A DNA stretch of 36,617 nt from Alphaproteobacteria bacterium (GCA_016124315.1 WGNW01000079.1:1-36617); one strand, 5' to 3'. Numbered from the stretch's first letter, positions 15,071 through 23,627 are shown. Notes: generated by a model not told the origin, from the sequence alone. Numbers and translations: made by a program.

Positions 15071-16294
15071 TCAGAGGAGGATTTCGGCGGGCGCCGGATG
15101 GCCGAGAAAGGCTGTCGGGCTCGCCGACGCGCCATAGGCGCCCGACTGGAAGACGACGAGCAGGTCGCCCGGCGCCGCCGCCGGAAGGGCGACGTTGTCG
15201 CCCAGCCGGTCGAGCGGCGTGCACAGGCAGCCGACCACGTCGACCGGAGCCGCGGCCGCCTCGTCCAGCCGGCCGTCGACGGCGAGCGGATAGTTCTTGC
15301 GGATGACCTGGCCGAAATTGCCGGACAGCGCCAGATGGTGGTGCAGCCCGCCGTCGGTGACCAGGAAGGTCTTGCCGCGCGACACCTTGCGGTCGACCAC
15401 GCGGGTCACGTAGAGGCCGGCCTCGCCCACGAGATAGCGGCCCAGCTCGATGGCGAACTCGGCCTCCGGACAGGCCCGCCGGCCCTCCGCCAGCGGACCG
15501 GCGAGCGCCTCGCCGACGCGGCCGAGGTCCAGCGGACGTTCCCCGGGAAAGTACGGAATGCCGAAGCCGCCGCCCAGATTGGCATAGCGCGGCGGCGTCG
15601 GACTGTCGGCAGACAGCCGGACAACCAGCTCCACCGTCCGGGCGAGGCACTCCGCCAGCACCTCCTCGTCGAGAATCTGGGAGCCGGCGAACACGTGAAA
15701 GCCGAGAAACTCCAGGTCGAGCCCCGCCAATTCCCGAAGCAGCGCCGGCACCTGCTCCTCGTCCACGCCGAACGGCTTGGCGCCGCCGCCCATGCGCATG
15801 CCGGACTGGCGCAACTCGAACAGCGGGTTGACCCGGACGGCGACGCGCGGCCGCGTGCCCGCTTGCGCGCCGATGCCGGCGACGCGGCGCATCTCCCCGG
15901 CCGATTCCAGGTTGATCGCGGCGCCGGCCGTGACCGCCGCGCGCAGTTCCGCGTCGGTCTTGCCGGGTCCCGCGAAGCTGATCCGGTCGGCCCGCTGCTG
16001 GATGCGCAGTGCGAGATCCAGTTCGCCGCCCGAGGCAACATCGAGACCATCCACCAGCCGCGAGAGGTGGGCAACCACGTCGGGCAGCGGGTTCGCCTTG
16101 ACCGCATAATGCAGCCGCAGGCCTTCGGGCATGGCGGCGCGCAGATCGGCCACCCGGTCGGTGATCTGCCGGCGGTCGTAGGCGAAGAAGGGCGTGCCCA
16201 GTTCCGCGGCGAGGTCGTCGAGCCGGCGCCCGCCGACCAGCAGCCGCCCGCCCCGCGTCTCGAAGCCACCCGGCGGCGTGGGACGCGCGATCAC
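15071..16294 (-). CDS. PLP-dependent decarboxylase, exosortase A-associated (TIGR03099 type)
   Basis: This is a 407-residue fold-type III PLP enzyme related to diaminopimelate and ornithine decarboxylases. The PLP lysine is Lys66 in LHYAVKANPLP. The glycine-rich phosphate loop is NLGGGFGIPYFPGE, and the C-terminal catalytic Cys region is VGCLCTPLDRLGDNV. It should remove the carboxylate from an amino acid, but which one cannot be told from sequence. The start is GTG at 16294, overlapping the upstream acyl ligase stop as GTGA, so the two are co-translated. Open reading continues upstream of this point but only as an out-of-frame copy of the ligase. The partnership with the ligase and a nearby acyl carrier protein suggests a small amine or acyl precursor for glycan decoration (inference). 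Confidence 0.92.
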   Translation of the reverse strand: MIARPTPPGGFETRGGRLLVGGRRLDDLAAELGTPFFAYDRRQITDRVADLRAAMPEGLRLHYAVKANPLPDVVAHLSRLVDGLDVASGGELDLALRIQQRADRISFAGPGKTDAELRAAVTAGAAINLESAGEMRRVAGIGAQAGTRPRVAVRVNPLFELRQSGMRMGGGAKPFGVDEEQVPALLRELAGLDLEFLGFHVFAGSQILDEEVLAECLARTVELVVRLSADSPTPPRYANLGGGFGIPYFPGERPLDLGRVGEALAGPLAEGRRACPEAEFAIELGRYLVGEAGLYVTRVVDRKVSRGKTFLVTDGGLHHHLALSGNFGQVIRKNYPLAVDGRLDEAAAAPVDVVGCLCTPLDRLGDNVALPAAAPGDLLVVFQSGAYGASASPTAFLGHPAPAEILL

Positions 16295-17826
16295 GGCGCC
16301 GCTCCGAACAGGCCGGCCAGTTCGGCCGCGAGGCCGGAGCGGTCGATCTTGCCGTTGGGGCTGCGCGGCAGCCCGTCCCGCAGCATGATGGTGCGCGGCA
16401 CCATGAAGGCTGGAAGCTGGGCCCGGCAATGGGCGAGCAGGTCGTCCGACGACACGGCATCCTCCACCCTGGGCGCCACCACCGCCACGACCGCTTCGCC
16501 GAGCGTCGGGTGGGGAACGCCGAGCACCGCCGCCTCGGCGACGCCGTCGGCCTCGTAGAGCACGTCCTCGATCTCGGTGGGACTGACCCGGTAGCCCGAA
16601 GTCTTGATCATGCTGTCGTTGCGCTCGACGAAATAGAGGAATCCTTCGGCGTCGCGCATCACCGTGTCGCCCGACCATACCGCGGGAGCGCCGTCGTCGA
16701 GCCCGGCGGGCAAGGGCCGGAAGCGGGCGGCGGTGCGCTCCGGATCGTTCCAGTAGCCCTGCGCCACCAGCGGCCCCGAATGCACCAGTTCCCCGGCTTC
16801 GCCGGGTGCCGTCTCGCGTCCCTCGGCGCCGATCACGCGGACGGTGGCGTGGGGAATGGCCTTGCCGATGGACTCCGGCCGCCCGGCCACCTCGTCCGGA
16901 TCGAGATAGGTGGAACGGAACGCCTCGGTCAGCCCGTACATGAGGAAGAGCCGGGTGCGCGGCGCCTTCAGGCGCAACGCCTCGATGGCCTGGCGGGGCA
17001 TCCGGCCGCCGGAATTGGTCGCGTAGCGGAGCGTCTCCGCAACGGCGGGCGGCCAGTCCAGGCCCAGCAGCTGCAGCCAGAGCGGCGGCACGCAGGCCAG
17101 GCCGGTGATCCGCTCCCGTTCCAGCACCGCGACGATGTCCTGGGGAAACAGGTGGTTGATCAGGACGGCCGTGGCGCCGGCGAGAAACGCCGTCGAGAGC
17201 TGGGAAAGGCCGTAGTCGAAGCTGAGGGGCAGCACGCAGAGGATACGGTCGTCGGCCGTGTTCCCCAGATAGGACGCGACGCTACACGCGCCGAGGGTGA
17301 GATTCCGGTGCGACAGCATGACGCCCTTCGGCAGCCCGGTGCTGCCCGAGGTGTAGAGCAGCGCGGCCAGGTCGTCCTCGCCCGGCGGCGCCGCGTCGTC
17401 GGGGCCGCCTGCGGCGAGAAACGATGACCAGCCCGTCGCGTCGGCGAGGACCACATGCTCCACCGAAGAGAGATCCGCGCCGTCCTGCCGCAGCGCCTCC
17501 AGCCGGTCGGGCGTGGTGACCAGATGGGTCGCGCCGCTGTCGCGCAGGATGTGCGCCACCTGCCGCGTGCGCAGCACCGGATTGACGGGCACGAAGACGC
17601 CGCCGGCCCGGGCCGCCCCGAAGATCGCCTGGACGGCGGCAAAGGATTTCGGCAGGTAGATCGCCACCCGGCCGCCCGGCTGCAGGCCGGAGGCCAGAAA
17701 TGCGCTTGCCGCACGGCGCACCGCTGCCGCAAGATCGGTGTAGTTCATGCCCTCGCCGCCGAGGCGCACCGCGTCTCCGAGGGGGTTACGCTGCAGACCG
17801 CACTCGATGAGGTCGCCAAATAGCAT
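16291..17826 (-). CDS. AMP-forming acyl-CoA ligase, exosortase A-associated (TIGR03098 type)
   Basis: This is a 511-residue adenylate-forming enzyme. The AMP-binding P-loop is LLYTSGSTGLPKGVMLSHRN, followed by the A5 region MYGLTEAFRSTYLDP, the hinge/A8 region DSMIKTSGYRVSPTEIEDVL, and the A10 lysine in PRSPNGKIDRSGL. All residues needed for activation and thioester transfer appear present. I choose the ATG at 17826 (MLFGDLIECGL), where homologous sequence begins; upstream codons read as unrelated sequence. The likely acceptor is either CoA or the acyl carrier protein encoded at 18961, and the substrate is unknown. It diverges from the GNAT gene, with 66 bases between that must hold any promoters for both. 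Confidence 0.9.
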   Translation of the reverse strand: MLFGDLIECGLQRNPLGDAVRLGGEGMNYTDLAAAVRRAASAFLASGLQPGGRVAIYLPKSFAAVQAIFGAARAGGVFVPVNPVLRTRQVAHILRDSGATHLVTTPDRLEALRQDGADLSSVEHVVLADATGWSSFLAAGGPDDAAPPGEDDLAALLYTSGSTGLPKGVMLSHRNLTLGACSVASYLGNTADDRILCVLPLSFDYGLSQLSTAFLAGATAVLINHLFPQDIVAVLERERITGLACVPPLWLQLLGLDWPPAVAETLRYATNSGGRMPRQAIEALRLKAPRTRLFLMYGLTEAFRSTYLDPDEVAGRPESIGKAIPHATVRVIGAEGRETAPGEAGELVHSGPLVAQGYWNDPERTAARFRPLPAGLDDGAPAVWSGDTVMRDAEGFLYFVERNDSMIKTSGYRVSPTEIEDVLYEADGVAEAAVLGVPHPTLGEAVVAVVAPRVEDAVSSDDLLAHCRAQLPAFMVPRTIMLRDGLPRSPNGKIDRSGLAAELAGLFGAAP

Positions 17827-17892
17827 GTTGAAGCGGCTGCCCTTTCGCAGCTTGGTGGTTGCTCTCCACTGGTCCGGCTGCTTGTTAGACGA

Positions 17893-18935
17893 ATGACCGT
17901 CGTAGTGGAAGAGTTTCGCGACGTCGGGTCGCTTCCCGACCGCTTCCGCGGGCTGCTCGCACAACACGAGACGCGCAGCTTCTTCCTTACCGGCGAGTGG
18001 TTCGGCCTGCTGGCGGCACACGGTTTCGACCGGGGCTGCGTCCGCACCGTCGCCACGGCGAGCCTGGCGGACGGCCGTCCCGTCGCCGTGCTACCGCTGG
18101 CCGCCGCCTCCGGCGTGGTGGCGGGACTGGCCAACTTCTATTCGCTGCTCTACGCCCCGCTGCTCGACGGCGAACTGCCCGCTTCCGTTCTCTCCGAGGG
18201 CGTGCGGGCGATCGCCGCGTCCCTGCGGCGGCACTGCGCCCTCGTCCATCTCAGGCCCCTCGCACCCGACGATCCGGCGCTTCCCGCGCTTGCCGACGGC
18301 TTTGCGGCCGCCGGCTACATGGTCGACAATTACGTCAATGCCCGCCTGCGCTACGCGGAGACATCCGGCGTCGATGCGGACGCCTTCGAGGCGGCCCTGC
18401 CGTCCCGGATGCGCCACACCATCGCGCGTAACTTCAGGCCGCTGCGGGAGAGCGACGGCTTCGCCCTCTACACCACCCCGGAGGAGGTGGCCGCGGGCAT
18501 GCGGGCCTTCCAGGCGGTCTACGCCGCGAGCTGGAAGGAGCCGGAGCCGTTTCCCGCCTTCATGCCGGCGCTGGCGGCGGCCTGCGTCTCGGCTGCCTGT
18601 TCATCGAGGGGGATCCGGCTGCCGCCCAGTTCTGGATCGTCCACGGGGGCCGGGCCACCATCTACAAGCTGGCCCATGACCCGCGCTACGACGACCTGTC
18701 CATCGGCAGTGCGCTGACGCTGCGCATGTTCCGGGAAATCCTCGACGTCGACCGGCCGTCGCGGATCGACTTCGGGCTGGGCGACGAAACCTTCAAGCAG
18801 GACTGGACGCCCCTTACGGAGGACAGGCTGGGCTGGCTGGCCTTCAATCCGCGGACGAGGCGGGGCCTGCTGGCGGCGGCACGGCACCGCGCCGGCCGCC
18901 TTTTCGGCTTATCAGGCCGCCGTAACCGTGTATAA
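17893..18935 (+). pseudogene. GNAT/FemAB-like acyltransferase, exosortase A-associated, frameshifted
   Basis: The gene reads as an Acetyltransf_6-type protein of about 347 residues in two frames. Frame one runs from the ATG at 17893 (MTVVVEEFRDVGSLPDRF, FFLTGEWFGLLAAHG, SRMRHTIARNFRPL) to about 18579. From about 18579 the homologous sequence continues in another frame: GLRLGCLFIEGDPAAAQFW, ATIYKLAHDPRYDDLSIGS, RIDFGLGDETFKQDW, stopping at 18935. One G missing in the run ctggcggcggcctg (18571-18584) explains it. Staying in frame one gives an unrelated tail ending at 18717. The second half carries the acetyl-donor and substrate core, so the gene is dead unless this is a sequencing error or programmed slippage. 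Strong protein-like sequence on both sides argues for a very recent change or an assembly error. Confidence 0.8.
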
Positions 18936-18960
18936 ACCCGGAACGATCTGGGAAGGCGAC

Positions 18961-19206
18961 ATGGCAACAATCGATACGGTTCGCACATTGCTAGGAGACA
19001 CGCTTGGCCTGGGCGCCCGTACGCAGGGCCTGACCGCTTCGACGCCGCTTCTGGGCAACCTTCCCGAGCTGGACTCGATGGCGGTCGTCGAACTGGTGAC
19101 CCGCCTGGAAGCCGAGTTCGACATCCGTATCCACGACGACGACATCAGCGCGGAAACCTTCGCGACGCTCGGTTCGCTGACCGCGTTCGTGGACGACAAG
19201 CTCTAG
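18961..19206 (+). CDS. Acyl carrier protein, exosortase A-associated
   Basis: This is an 81-residue four-helix carrier protein. The phosphopantetheine attachment serine is Ser39 in LPELDSMAVVELV. The fourth-helix region ends TLGSLTAFVDDKL, as in dedicated ACPs. The ATG at 18961 has GGGAAGG a few bases upstream. It lies 25 bases after the frameshifted GNAT gene and 17 bases before the next gene. It probably carries the product of the divergent acyl/aminoacyl ligase as a thioester for transfer by the GNAT or FemAB protein (inference). It is too short and too specialised in context to be the housekeeping AcpP. Confidence 0.93.
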   Translation: MATIDTVRTLLGDTLGLGARTQGLTASTPLLGNLPELDSMAVVELVTRLEAEFDIRIHDDDISAETFATLGSLTAFVDDKL

Positions 19207-19223
19207 CTGCCGGCAGGCCGGAC

Positions 19224-20021
19224 TTGCAGGCCGAGTTCATTCCGGGTTCCAAGGGCGACCTGTTCGCCCTCTACCTCCCGCCGGACCCGTCCGTACCGGA
19301 CCGCGGCGACCTGATCTTCGTGCCGCCCTTCGCCGAGGAGATGAACCGCGCGCGCAGCACCGTCGCGGCCCATGCCCGGATGCTGCAGCGGCTGGGAACC
19401 GGCGTGCTGCTGCTCGACCTCTACGGCACCGGCGACAGCGAGGGCGCCTTCGCCGACGTCCGCTGGGAGACCTGGCGCGGCGACGTGCTGGCGGCGCGGC
19501 AGTGGCTGGGGCAGCGAGGCCGCGAGCGGATCGGCCTGTGGGGATTGCGGCTGGGCGGTCTGCTGGCGGCGGACGTGCTGTTCGAGGCGGCCGCCAGCTT
19601 CAGCCGCGCCGTGCTCTGGGAGCCCGTGGTCTCCGGCAAGGCCTATATGGACCGGTTCCTGCGCATCGGCATCGCCGAGGGCATGGAAGCCGGCGGCCGG
19701 AGCCTGACCCTCAACGAGATGCGCCTCAAGCTGAGCCGCACCGAGCCCATCGAGGTCGCGGGCTACGTCGTCTCGCGCAGCCTGGCCCACGGCATCGACC
19801 GCTCCAACCTGGTCGATCTGGCGCCGGCGCTGGCACTGCCAGTCACCTGGATCGACTTCTCGCCGCCTTCCGGGGAACGGCGCGAGGCCTGCGCGCGGTG
19901 CGCCGCCGCCGGGGTGGCGCTGGAGCTGAGGGAGTTCCGCGCCGCGCCGTTCTGGGCGCTGCAGGAAACGGCTCCGGATGCCGCGCTCGCCGCCGCGACG
20001 GCGGCCGCGATGGTGGCCTAG
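19224..20021 (+). CDS. Alpha/beta-hydrolase fold protein, exosortase A-associated type 2, nucleophile missing
   Basis: This 265-residue protein has the alpha/beta-hydrolase outline of the TIGR03101 group. DLIFVPPFAEEMNRARSTVA is the oxyanion-hole strand, and VLLLDLYGTGDSEG is the strand-4 turn. The nucleophile elbow reads GLWGLRLGG. The position normally Ser (G-x-S-x-G) is Arg109, and no His is found in the C-terminal part where the catalytic base should be. It therefore probably binds rather than hydrolyses, or acts through its partner. The start is TTG at 19224, weak but in the right place, 17 bases after the ACP stop. Its stop is one base from the next gene's start, suggesting a complex with hydrolase 1. 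Confidence 0.87.
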   Translation: MQAEFIPGSKGDLFALYLPPDPSVPDRGDLIFVPPFAEEMNRARSTVAAHARMLQRLGTGVLLLDLYGTGDSEGAFADVRWETWRGDVLAARQWLGQRGRERIGLWGLRLGGLLAADVLFEAAASFSRAVLWEPVVSGKAYMDRFLRIGIAEGMEAGGRSLTLNEMRLKLSRTEPIEVAGYVVSRSLAHGIDRSNLVDLAPALALPVTWIDFSPPSGERREACARCAAAGVALELREFRAAPFWALQETAPDAALAAATAAAMVA

Positions 20022-20022
20022 C

Positions 20023-20892
20023 GTGTCCGCCGCCGAGGAACGGCCCGTGCTGATCGAGGTCGACGGCGGCGCCCTGGTCGCCGTCGCCCACCTGCCCGAA
20101 GAGTTCGGCGGCCGCGGCGTCCTTATGGTTCCCGGCGCCCCCCAGTACCGGGCGGGCCCGCACCGGCTGTTCGTCGACCTGGCGCGGCACCTGGCGAACC
20201 ACGGCGTCGCGGTGCTGCGCATGGACCGGCGCGGCTACGGCGACAGCGATGGCCCGGTCACCGGGTTCGAGGACGCCGGCCCGGAGCTGGCGGCCGCCGT
20301 CGAGGCGCTGCGGCGCGAAGCCGGCGTGTCCGACATCACCATCCTCGGGCTGTGCGACGGCGCCAGCGCGGCGCTGCTGCACGGCACCCGGCTCGCCGGC
20401 GTGAGCGGCCTCGTGCTGCTCAATCCCTGGGCGCGGACCGAGCAAGCCGCGGCGCGCGCCCTGCTCGGCTCGTACTACCTGCCGCGGCTGCTCAGGTGGC
20501 GCCGCTGGCTCGCCGCCGCCAGCTCGTTCGCGCGGTTCCGCGGCGCGCTGGGCGGGCTCGCCGGCGCCCTGCTCGACGGACTTCGGGCGGGCGGGCGGGG
20601 CGCGGAGCCGCCGGGCTTCGTCGCGGACATGCTGCGCCACCTGGTCGAGTTCCGCGGCGCGTCGCTGCTGGTGCTGAGCGGCCGCGACCTGACCGCCGCG
20701 GAGTTCGACGAGGTGGTGCGGCGCACGCTGAGCTGGCCGGTGCTGCAACGAACCGGCGACGTAGCCGTCGCCCACCTGAAAGAGGCCGACCACACCTTCA
20801 GCAGCCGCCAGCAGAAGGCCCTGCTGGCCGAGACGATCCTGCATTGGCTGAACGAGACCGGCCCGGCCGGCAGCGGCGCCGGTCCTTCGTGA
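20023..20892 (+). CDS. Alpha/beta-hydrolase, exosortase A-associated type 1, Cys nucleophile
   Basis: This is a 289-residue alpha/beta-hydrolase of the TIGR03100 group. The oxyanion region is VLMVPGAPQYRAGPHRLF. The strand-4 motif is VLRMDRRGYGDSDG, and the nucleophile elbow is ILGLCDGASAALL with Cys111 in place of Ser, as in dienelactone hydrolases. A plausible acid (Asp in LSGRDLTAAEF) and base (His in KEADHTFSSRQQ) complete a Cys-Asp-His set. The start is GTG at 20023, one base after the previous stop codon. Possible roles are releasing or transferring an acyl group from the ACP; this is inferred from neighbours. It is the last gene of the GNAT-ACP-hydrolase run. Confidence 0.88.
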   Translation: MSAAEERPVLIEVDGGALVAVAHLPEEFGGRGVLMVPGAPQYRAGPHRLFVDLARHLANHGVAVLRMDRRGYGDSDGPVTGFEDAGPELAAAVEALRREAGVSDITILGLCDGASAALLHGTRLAGVSGLVLLNPWARTEQAAARALLGSYYLPRLLRWRRWLAAASSFARFRGALGGLAGALLDGLRAGGRGAEPPGFVADMLRHLVEFRGASLLVLSGRDLTAAEFDEVVRRTLSWPVLQRTGDVAVAHLKEADHTFSSRQQKALLAETILHWLNETGPAGSGAGPS

Positions 20893-20902
20893 GCATGCGG
20901 CC

Positions 20903-20931
20903 GCCGGCCGTGCCTCATTCAGGCGGCCGGC
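20903..20931 (+). terminator. Hairpin after hydrolase 1
   Basis: Perfect 8-base arms, GCCGGCCG (20903-20910) and CGGCCGGC (20924-20931), enclose a 13-base loop, starting ten bases after the hydrolase stop. A CT-rich stretch follows rather than a true T-run. It may separate the hydrolase operon from the O-ligase gene. Confidence 0.4.
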
Positions 20932-21052
20932 TCTCCTCCCTCCCGTGCTGCGGCGGACGCCACGGTCCCTTCTTGCCCTCGCCCGCGTTCTTCTCGACGC
21001 GCAGCAACGCGTACGCAACCACCGGCACGGCGAGACAGAACGCGATGAACAT
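20915..21052 (-). CDS. Possible 45-residue single-pass membrane protein
   Basis: This antisense small frame lies in the 272-base gap between hydrolase 1 and the O-ligase gene. It begins MFIAFCLAVPVVAYALLRVE, one membrane helix, and continues with a basic, soluble tail (KNAGEGKKGPWRPP). The hydrophobic-then-charged design looks protein-like and is not explained by an overlapping gene. No clear ribosome-binding site precedes the ATG at 21052. A GGGAG about 27 bases upstream would suit a longer non-ATG start. No family is recognised, and it may be chance. Confidence 0.3.
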   Translation of the reverse strand: MFIAFCLAVPVVAYALLRVEKNAGEGKKGPWRPPQHGREESRPPE

Positions 21053-21164
21053 GACGGTATCGAACAGCGGCGGCTCTCCCGGACAAGCGGCGGCGCTTGT
21101 TCGGCGCCTCCGTGCCTGATACCACAGAAGACCAGGTGCGAAAAACGGAGACGGAATCGGCCCC

Positions 21165-22538
21165 ATGCGAAGCCTGTTCGTGCTGGCGCTGGTATTCTCG
21201 TGGCTTCCCGCCATCGCCATGTGGCCATATCTGGGCGTCTTGGCCTGGATGTGGATCTCCTACATGAACCCGCACCGGCTGACCGACGGCCTCGCCTACG
21301 ATTTCCCCGTCGCCGAGGTGATCGCCATCGCCACGCTGCTGGCCTGGGTGTTCTCCCGGGAGCGCAAGGACCTGCCCATGCGCCCCGTGGTGATCCTGAT
21401 CATCCTCTACACCCTCTACACCACCCTGACCTCGGTCACCGCCCTCAACCAGCCGCTCGCCTGGGAGAAGTGGCAGCTCTTCGTCAAGGTCATCCTGTTT
21501 ACCCTGATCGCCATTCCGCTGATGAACAGCAAGGTGCGCCTGCACGCGATGATCTGGGTGATGGTGATCTCCTGCGGCTACTTCGCCGCGCGCGGCGGGC
21601 TGTTCACCGCCATCACCATGGGCGCGTACCGGGTGTTCGGGCCGCCGGGGACCTTTCACGGCGACAACAACGGCATCGGCGTCACCTTCCTGATGATCCT
21701 GCCGCTGATCCGTTACCTGCAGCTGCAGACCGACAACAGGTTCGCCTGGCTGTTCCTGCTCGCGGCCCAGGTGCTCACCCTGCTGGCGATCTTCGGCACA
21801 CAGTCCCGCGGCGCCGTGGTCGGCCTCACCGCAATGGCCTTCTACATGCTGGCGCGCTCGCGCCGCATCGGCACCATGATCACCATCGGCCTGGTCGCCG
21901 TGCTCGCCTACCAGTTCATGCCAGCGAGCATGAAACAGCGCCAGGAATCTACCTTCGACTATCAGAGCGACGCCTCGGCGCAGGGCCGCCTCACCATGTG
22001 GAAGTTCGCCATCGACGTGGCCAACGAGCGGCCGATCATCGGCGGCGGCTTCAACGTGTTCTACGACAATCCCACCCGGGACCGGCTGCTGCCCCGCAAC
22101 GACAAGGGCCAGGTCGAGCAGGGCCGGGCGGCGCACAGCATCTATTTCGAAGTGCTGGGCGAGCACGGCTATGTGGGCCTCCTGCTCTACCTGATGACCG
22201 GCATCTGGGGCTTCTTCTCCGCGGAGCGGACGGCGCAGCGGGCGAAGAGGCGACCGGACACCAAGTGGGCGGCCGACCTGGGCCGGGCGGTGCAGCTCGG
22301 CCTCATCGGCTTCGCGGTCGGCGGCGCCTTCCTGTCGAAGGCGACCTTCGACCTCTATTATCACCTGCTGGCCGTCGTGGTGATCGCCGACCTGCTGGTG
22401 ACGAAGGCGCTGAAGGAGCCGGCGCCGGAGGTGGTACCGCCCGGCGACCCCATCCTCGCCTACTTCTTCAAGCCGCGCGCCCAGAGCTTCCGTCCGGGCC
22501 CTGCCACAGGCGGCCGCGATTTCCGGCGCAAGGCCTGA
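21165..22538 (+). CDS. Putative O-glycosylation/O-antigen ligase, exosortase A-associated (TIGR03097 type)
   Basis: This 457-residue polytopic inner-membrane protein of the Wzy/WaaL superfamily has about ten hydrophobic segments, including the opening RSLFVLALVFSWLPAIAMWP. The characteristic large periplasmic loop contains DASAQGRLTMWKFAIDVA, GGGFNVFYDN and QGRAAHSIYFEVLGEHGYVG. The last is the conserved His-containing region common to Wzy_C proteins. It is thought to polymerise repeat units or to ligate glycan to an acceptor, possibly sorted PEP-CTERM proteins. Which of these applies is undecided for the whole family. The ATG at 21165 has GGAG 13 bases upstream. It converges on the glycosyltransferase gene with nine bases between stops. 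Confidence 0.9.
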   Translation: MRSLFVLALVFSWLPAIAMWPYLGVLAWMWISYMNPHRLTDGLAYDFPVAEVIAIATLLAWVFSRERKDLPMRPVVILIILYTLYTTLTSVTALNQPLAWEKWQLFVKVILFTLIAIPLMNSKVRLHAMIWVMVISCGYFAARGGLFTAITMGAYRVFGPPGTFHGDNNGIGVTFLMILPLIRYLQLQTDNRFAWLFLLAAQVLTLLAIFGTQSRGAVVGLTAMAFYMLARSRRIGTMITIGLVAVLAYQFMPASMKQRQESTFDYQSDASAQGRLTMWKFAIDVANERPIIGGGFNVFYDNPTRDRLLPRNDKGQVEQGRAAHSIYFEVLGEHGYVGLLLYLMTGIWGFFSAERTAQRAKRRPDTKWAADLGRAVQLGLIGFAVGGAFLSKATFDLYYHLLAVVVIADLLVTKALKEPAPEVVPPGDPILAYFFKPRAQSFRPGPATGGRDFRRKA

Positions 22539-22547
22539 GCGGCGACG

Positions 22548-23627
22548 CTACAGCAGCAGGTGCCGGTAGGCCTCGACCATGCGCCGGACGTCGAAGGCGG
22601 CGAACGCCCGCCGCCGGTTGGCCGCGCCGATCGCGGCGCGCCGCTCCGGCTCGCGGGCCAGCTGCCCGATGGCCGCGGCCAGCGCGGCCACGTCCCGCGG
22701 CGGCACCACGAACGGAAGGTTGTCCTCGGCGACCATTCTCGCCACGTCGCCCACCGCGGTGGTGACGACGGGCAGCCCGGCGGCCATGGCCTGGAGCACG
22801 CTGTTCGGCATCTGCTCGGTTTCCGACGAGAGGGCGAAGATATCGAAGCCGGCGTAGCAGTGTTCCACGTCGCGCCGGAAGCCGGTGAACTCCACGTCGG
22901 CGGAGAGGCCGACCCGCGCGGCGTGCCGGACCAGCGCCTCCCGCTCGGGCCCGTCGCCGACGATGACCAGCGACGCCGGCATCGTTCCCCGCAGCACGGC
23001 GAAGGCATCGATCAGCAGGTCGAGCCGCTTTTCCTCGCGCAGGACCGCCACCGTGCCGACGACCAGCCGGCCATCAGGCGGCCGCGGCACCCGCGCGGCG
23101 CGGGCGAACAGGGCGCAGTCGATCCCGTCGGGCACCAGCATCACCCGGCCGGCGGCCAGTCCCCAGCTGTCCAGCGCCCGATCCAGCAGCCGGCGCGAGG
23201 GAACCACGACGCGGGTGCTCCCGGCGAGCACGAACCGGCGGGCGAGCGCGCGGCGGGGAAAGTCCCGCTCGGCCTCCTCCGAGCCGAAGCCGCTTTCCAC
23301 GTGGAGAAGCTGGCATCCGGCGCCGTGGCCCGCCAGCGCCCACTCGATGCTCCCCCAGTTGTTGGTGATCAGGGCGTGAGGCGCGGCGGCGCAGATGAAG
23401 CGGCGGCAGGCCAGCAGCCGGCCGGGCAGATGCCCGCCGGCATCGGGCGCGGTCGCAAACGTCACTTCCAGATCGGGGTCGAGCCTGTCGCGGGCGCCGG
23501 TATCGCCGTCCAGGGAAACGATGGTGTGCCGGTATTCGGCGCCAAGCCCGTTGATCCAGGTCGCCGTCCTGACCTGGGCGCCGCCGACCTCGAAGGAAGG
23601 AAAGACATGGAGCAGGTGCCGGGTCAC
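22548..23627 (-). CDS. Glycosyltransferase family 4 protein
   Basis: This is a 359-residue GT-B enzyme. The N-terminal acceptor domain begins LLHVFPSFEVGGAQVRTATW, with the usual glycine-rich GGAQ loop. The C-terminal GT4 signature contains VGTVAVLREEKRLDLLIDAF, LVIVGDGPEREALV and SSETEQMPNSVLQAMAAGLP, whose acidic residue contacts the donor sugar. No signal peptide is seen, so it acts in the cytoplasm on a lipid-linked acceptor. The start is GTG at 23627, with GGAGG five bases upstream and 22 bases after the prsT stop. A longer upstream frame is only an overlap with prsT. Donor and linkage are unknown. Confidence 0.9.
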   Translation of the reverse strand: MTRHLLHVFPSFEVGGAQVRTATWINGLGAEYRHTIVSLDGDTGARDRLDPDLEVTFATAPDAGGHLPGRLLACRRFICAAAPHALITNNWGSIEWALAGHGAGCQLLHVESGFGSEEAERDFPRRALARRFVLAGSTRVVVPSRRLLDRALDSWGLAAGRVMLVPDGIDCALFARAARVPRPPDGRLVVGTVAVLREEKRLDLLIDAFAVLRGTMPASLVIVGDGPEREALVRHAARVGLSADVEFTGFRRDVEHCYAGFDIFALSSETEQMPNSVLQAMAAGLPVVTTAVGDVARMVAEDNLPFVVPPRDVAALAAAIGQLAREPERRAAIGAANRRRAFAAFDVRRMVEAYRHLLL

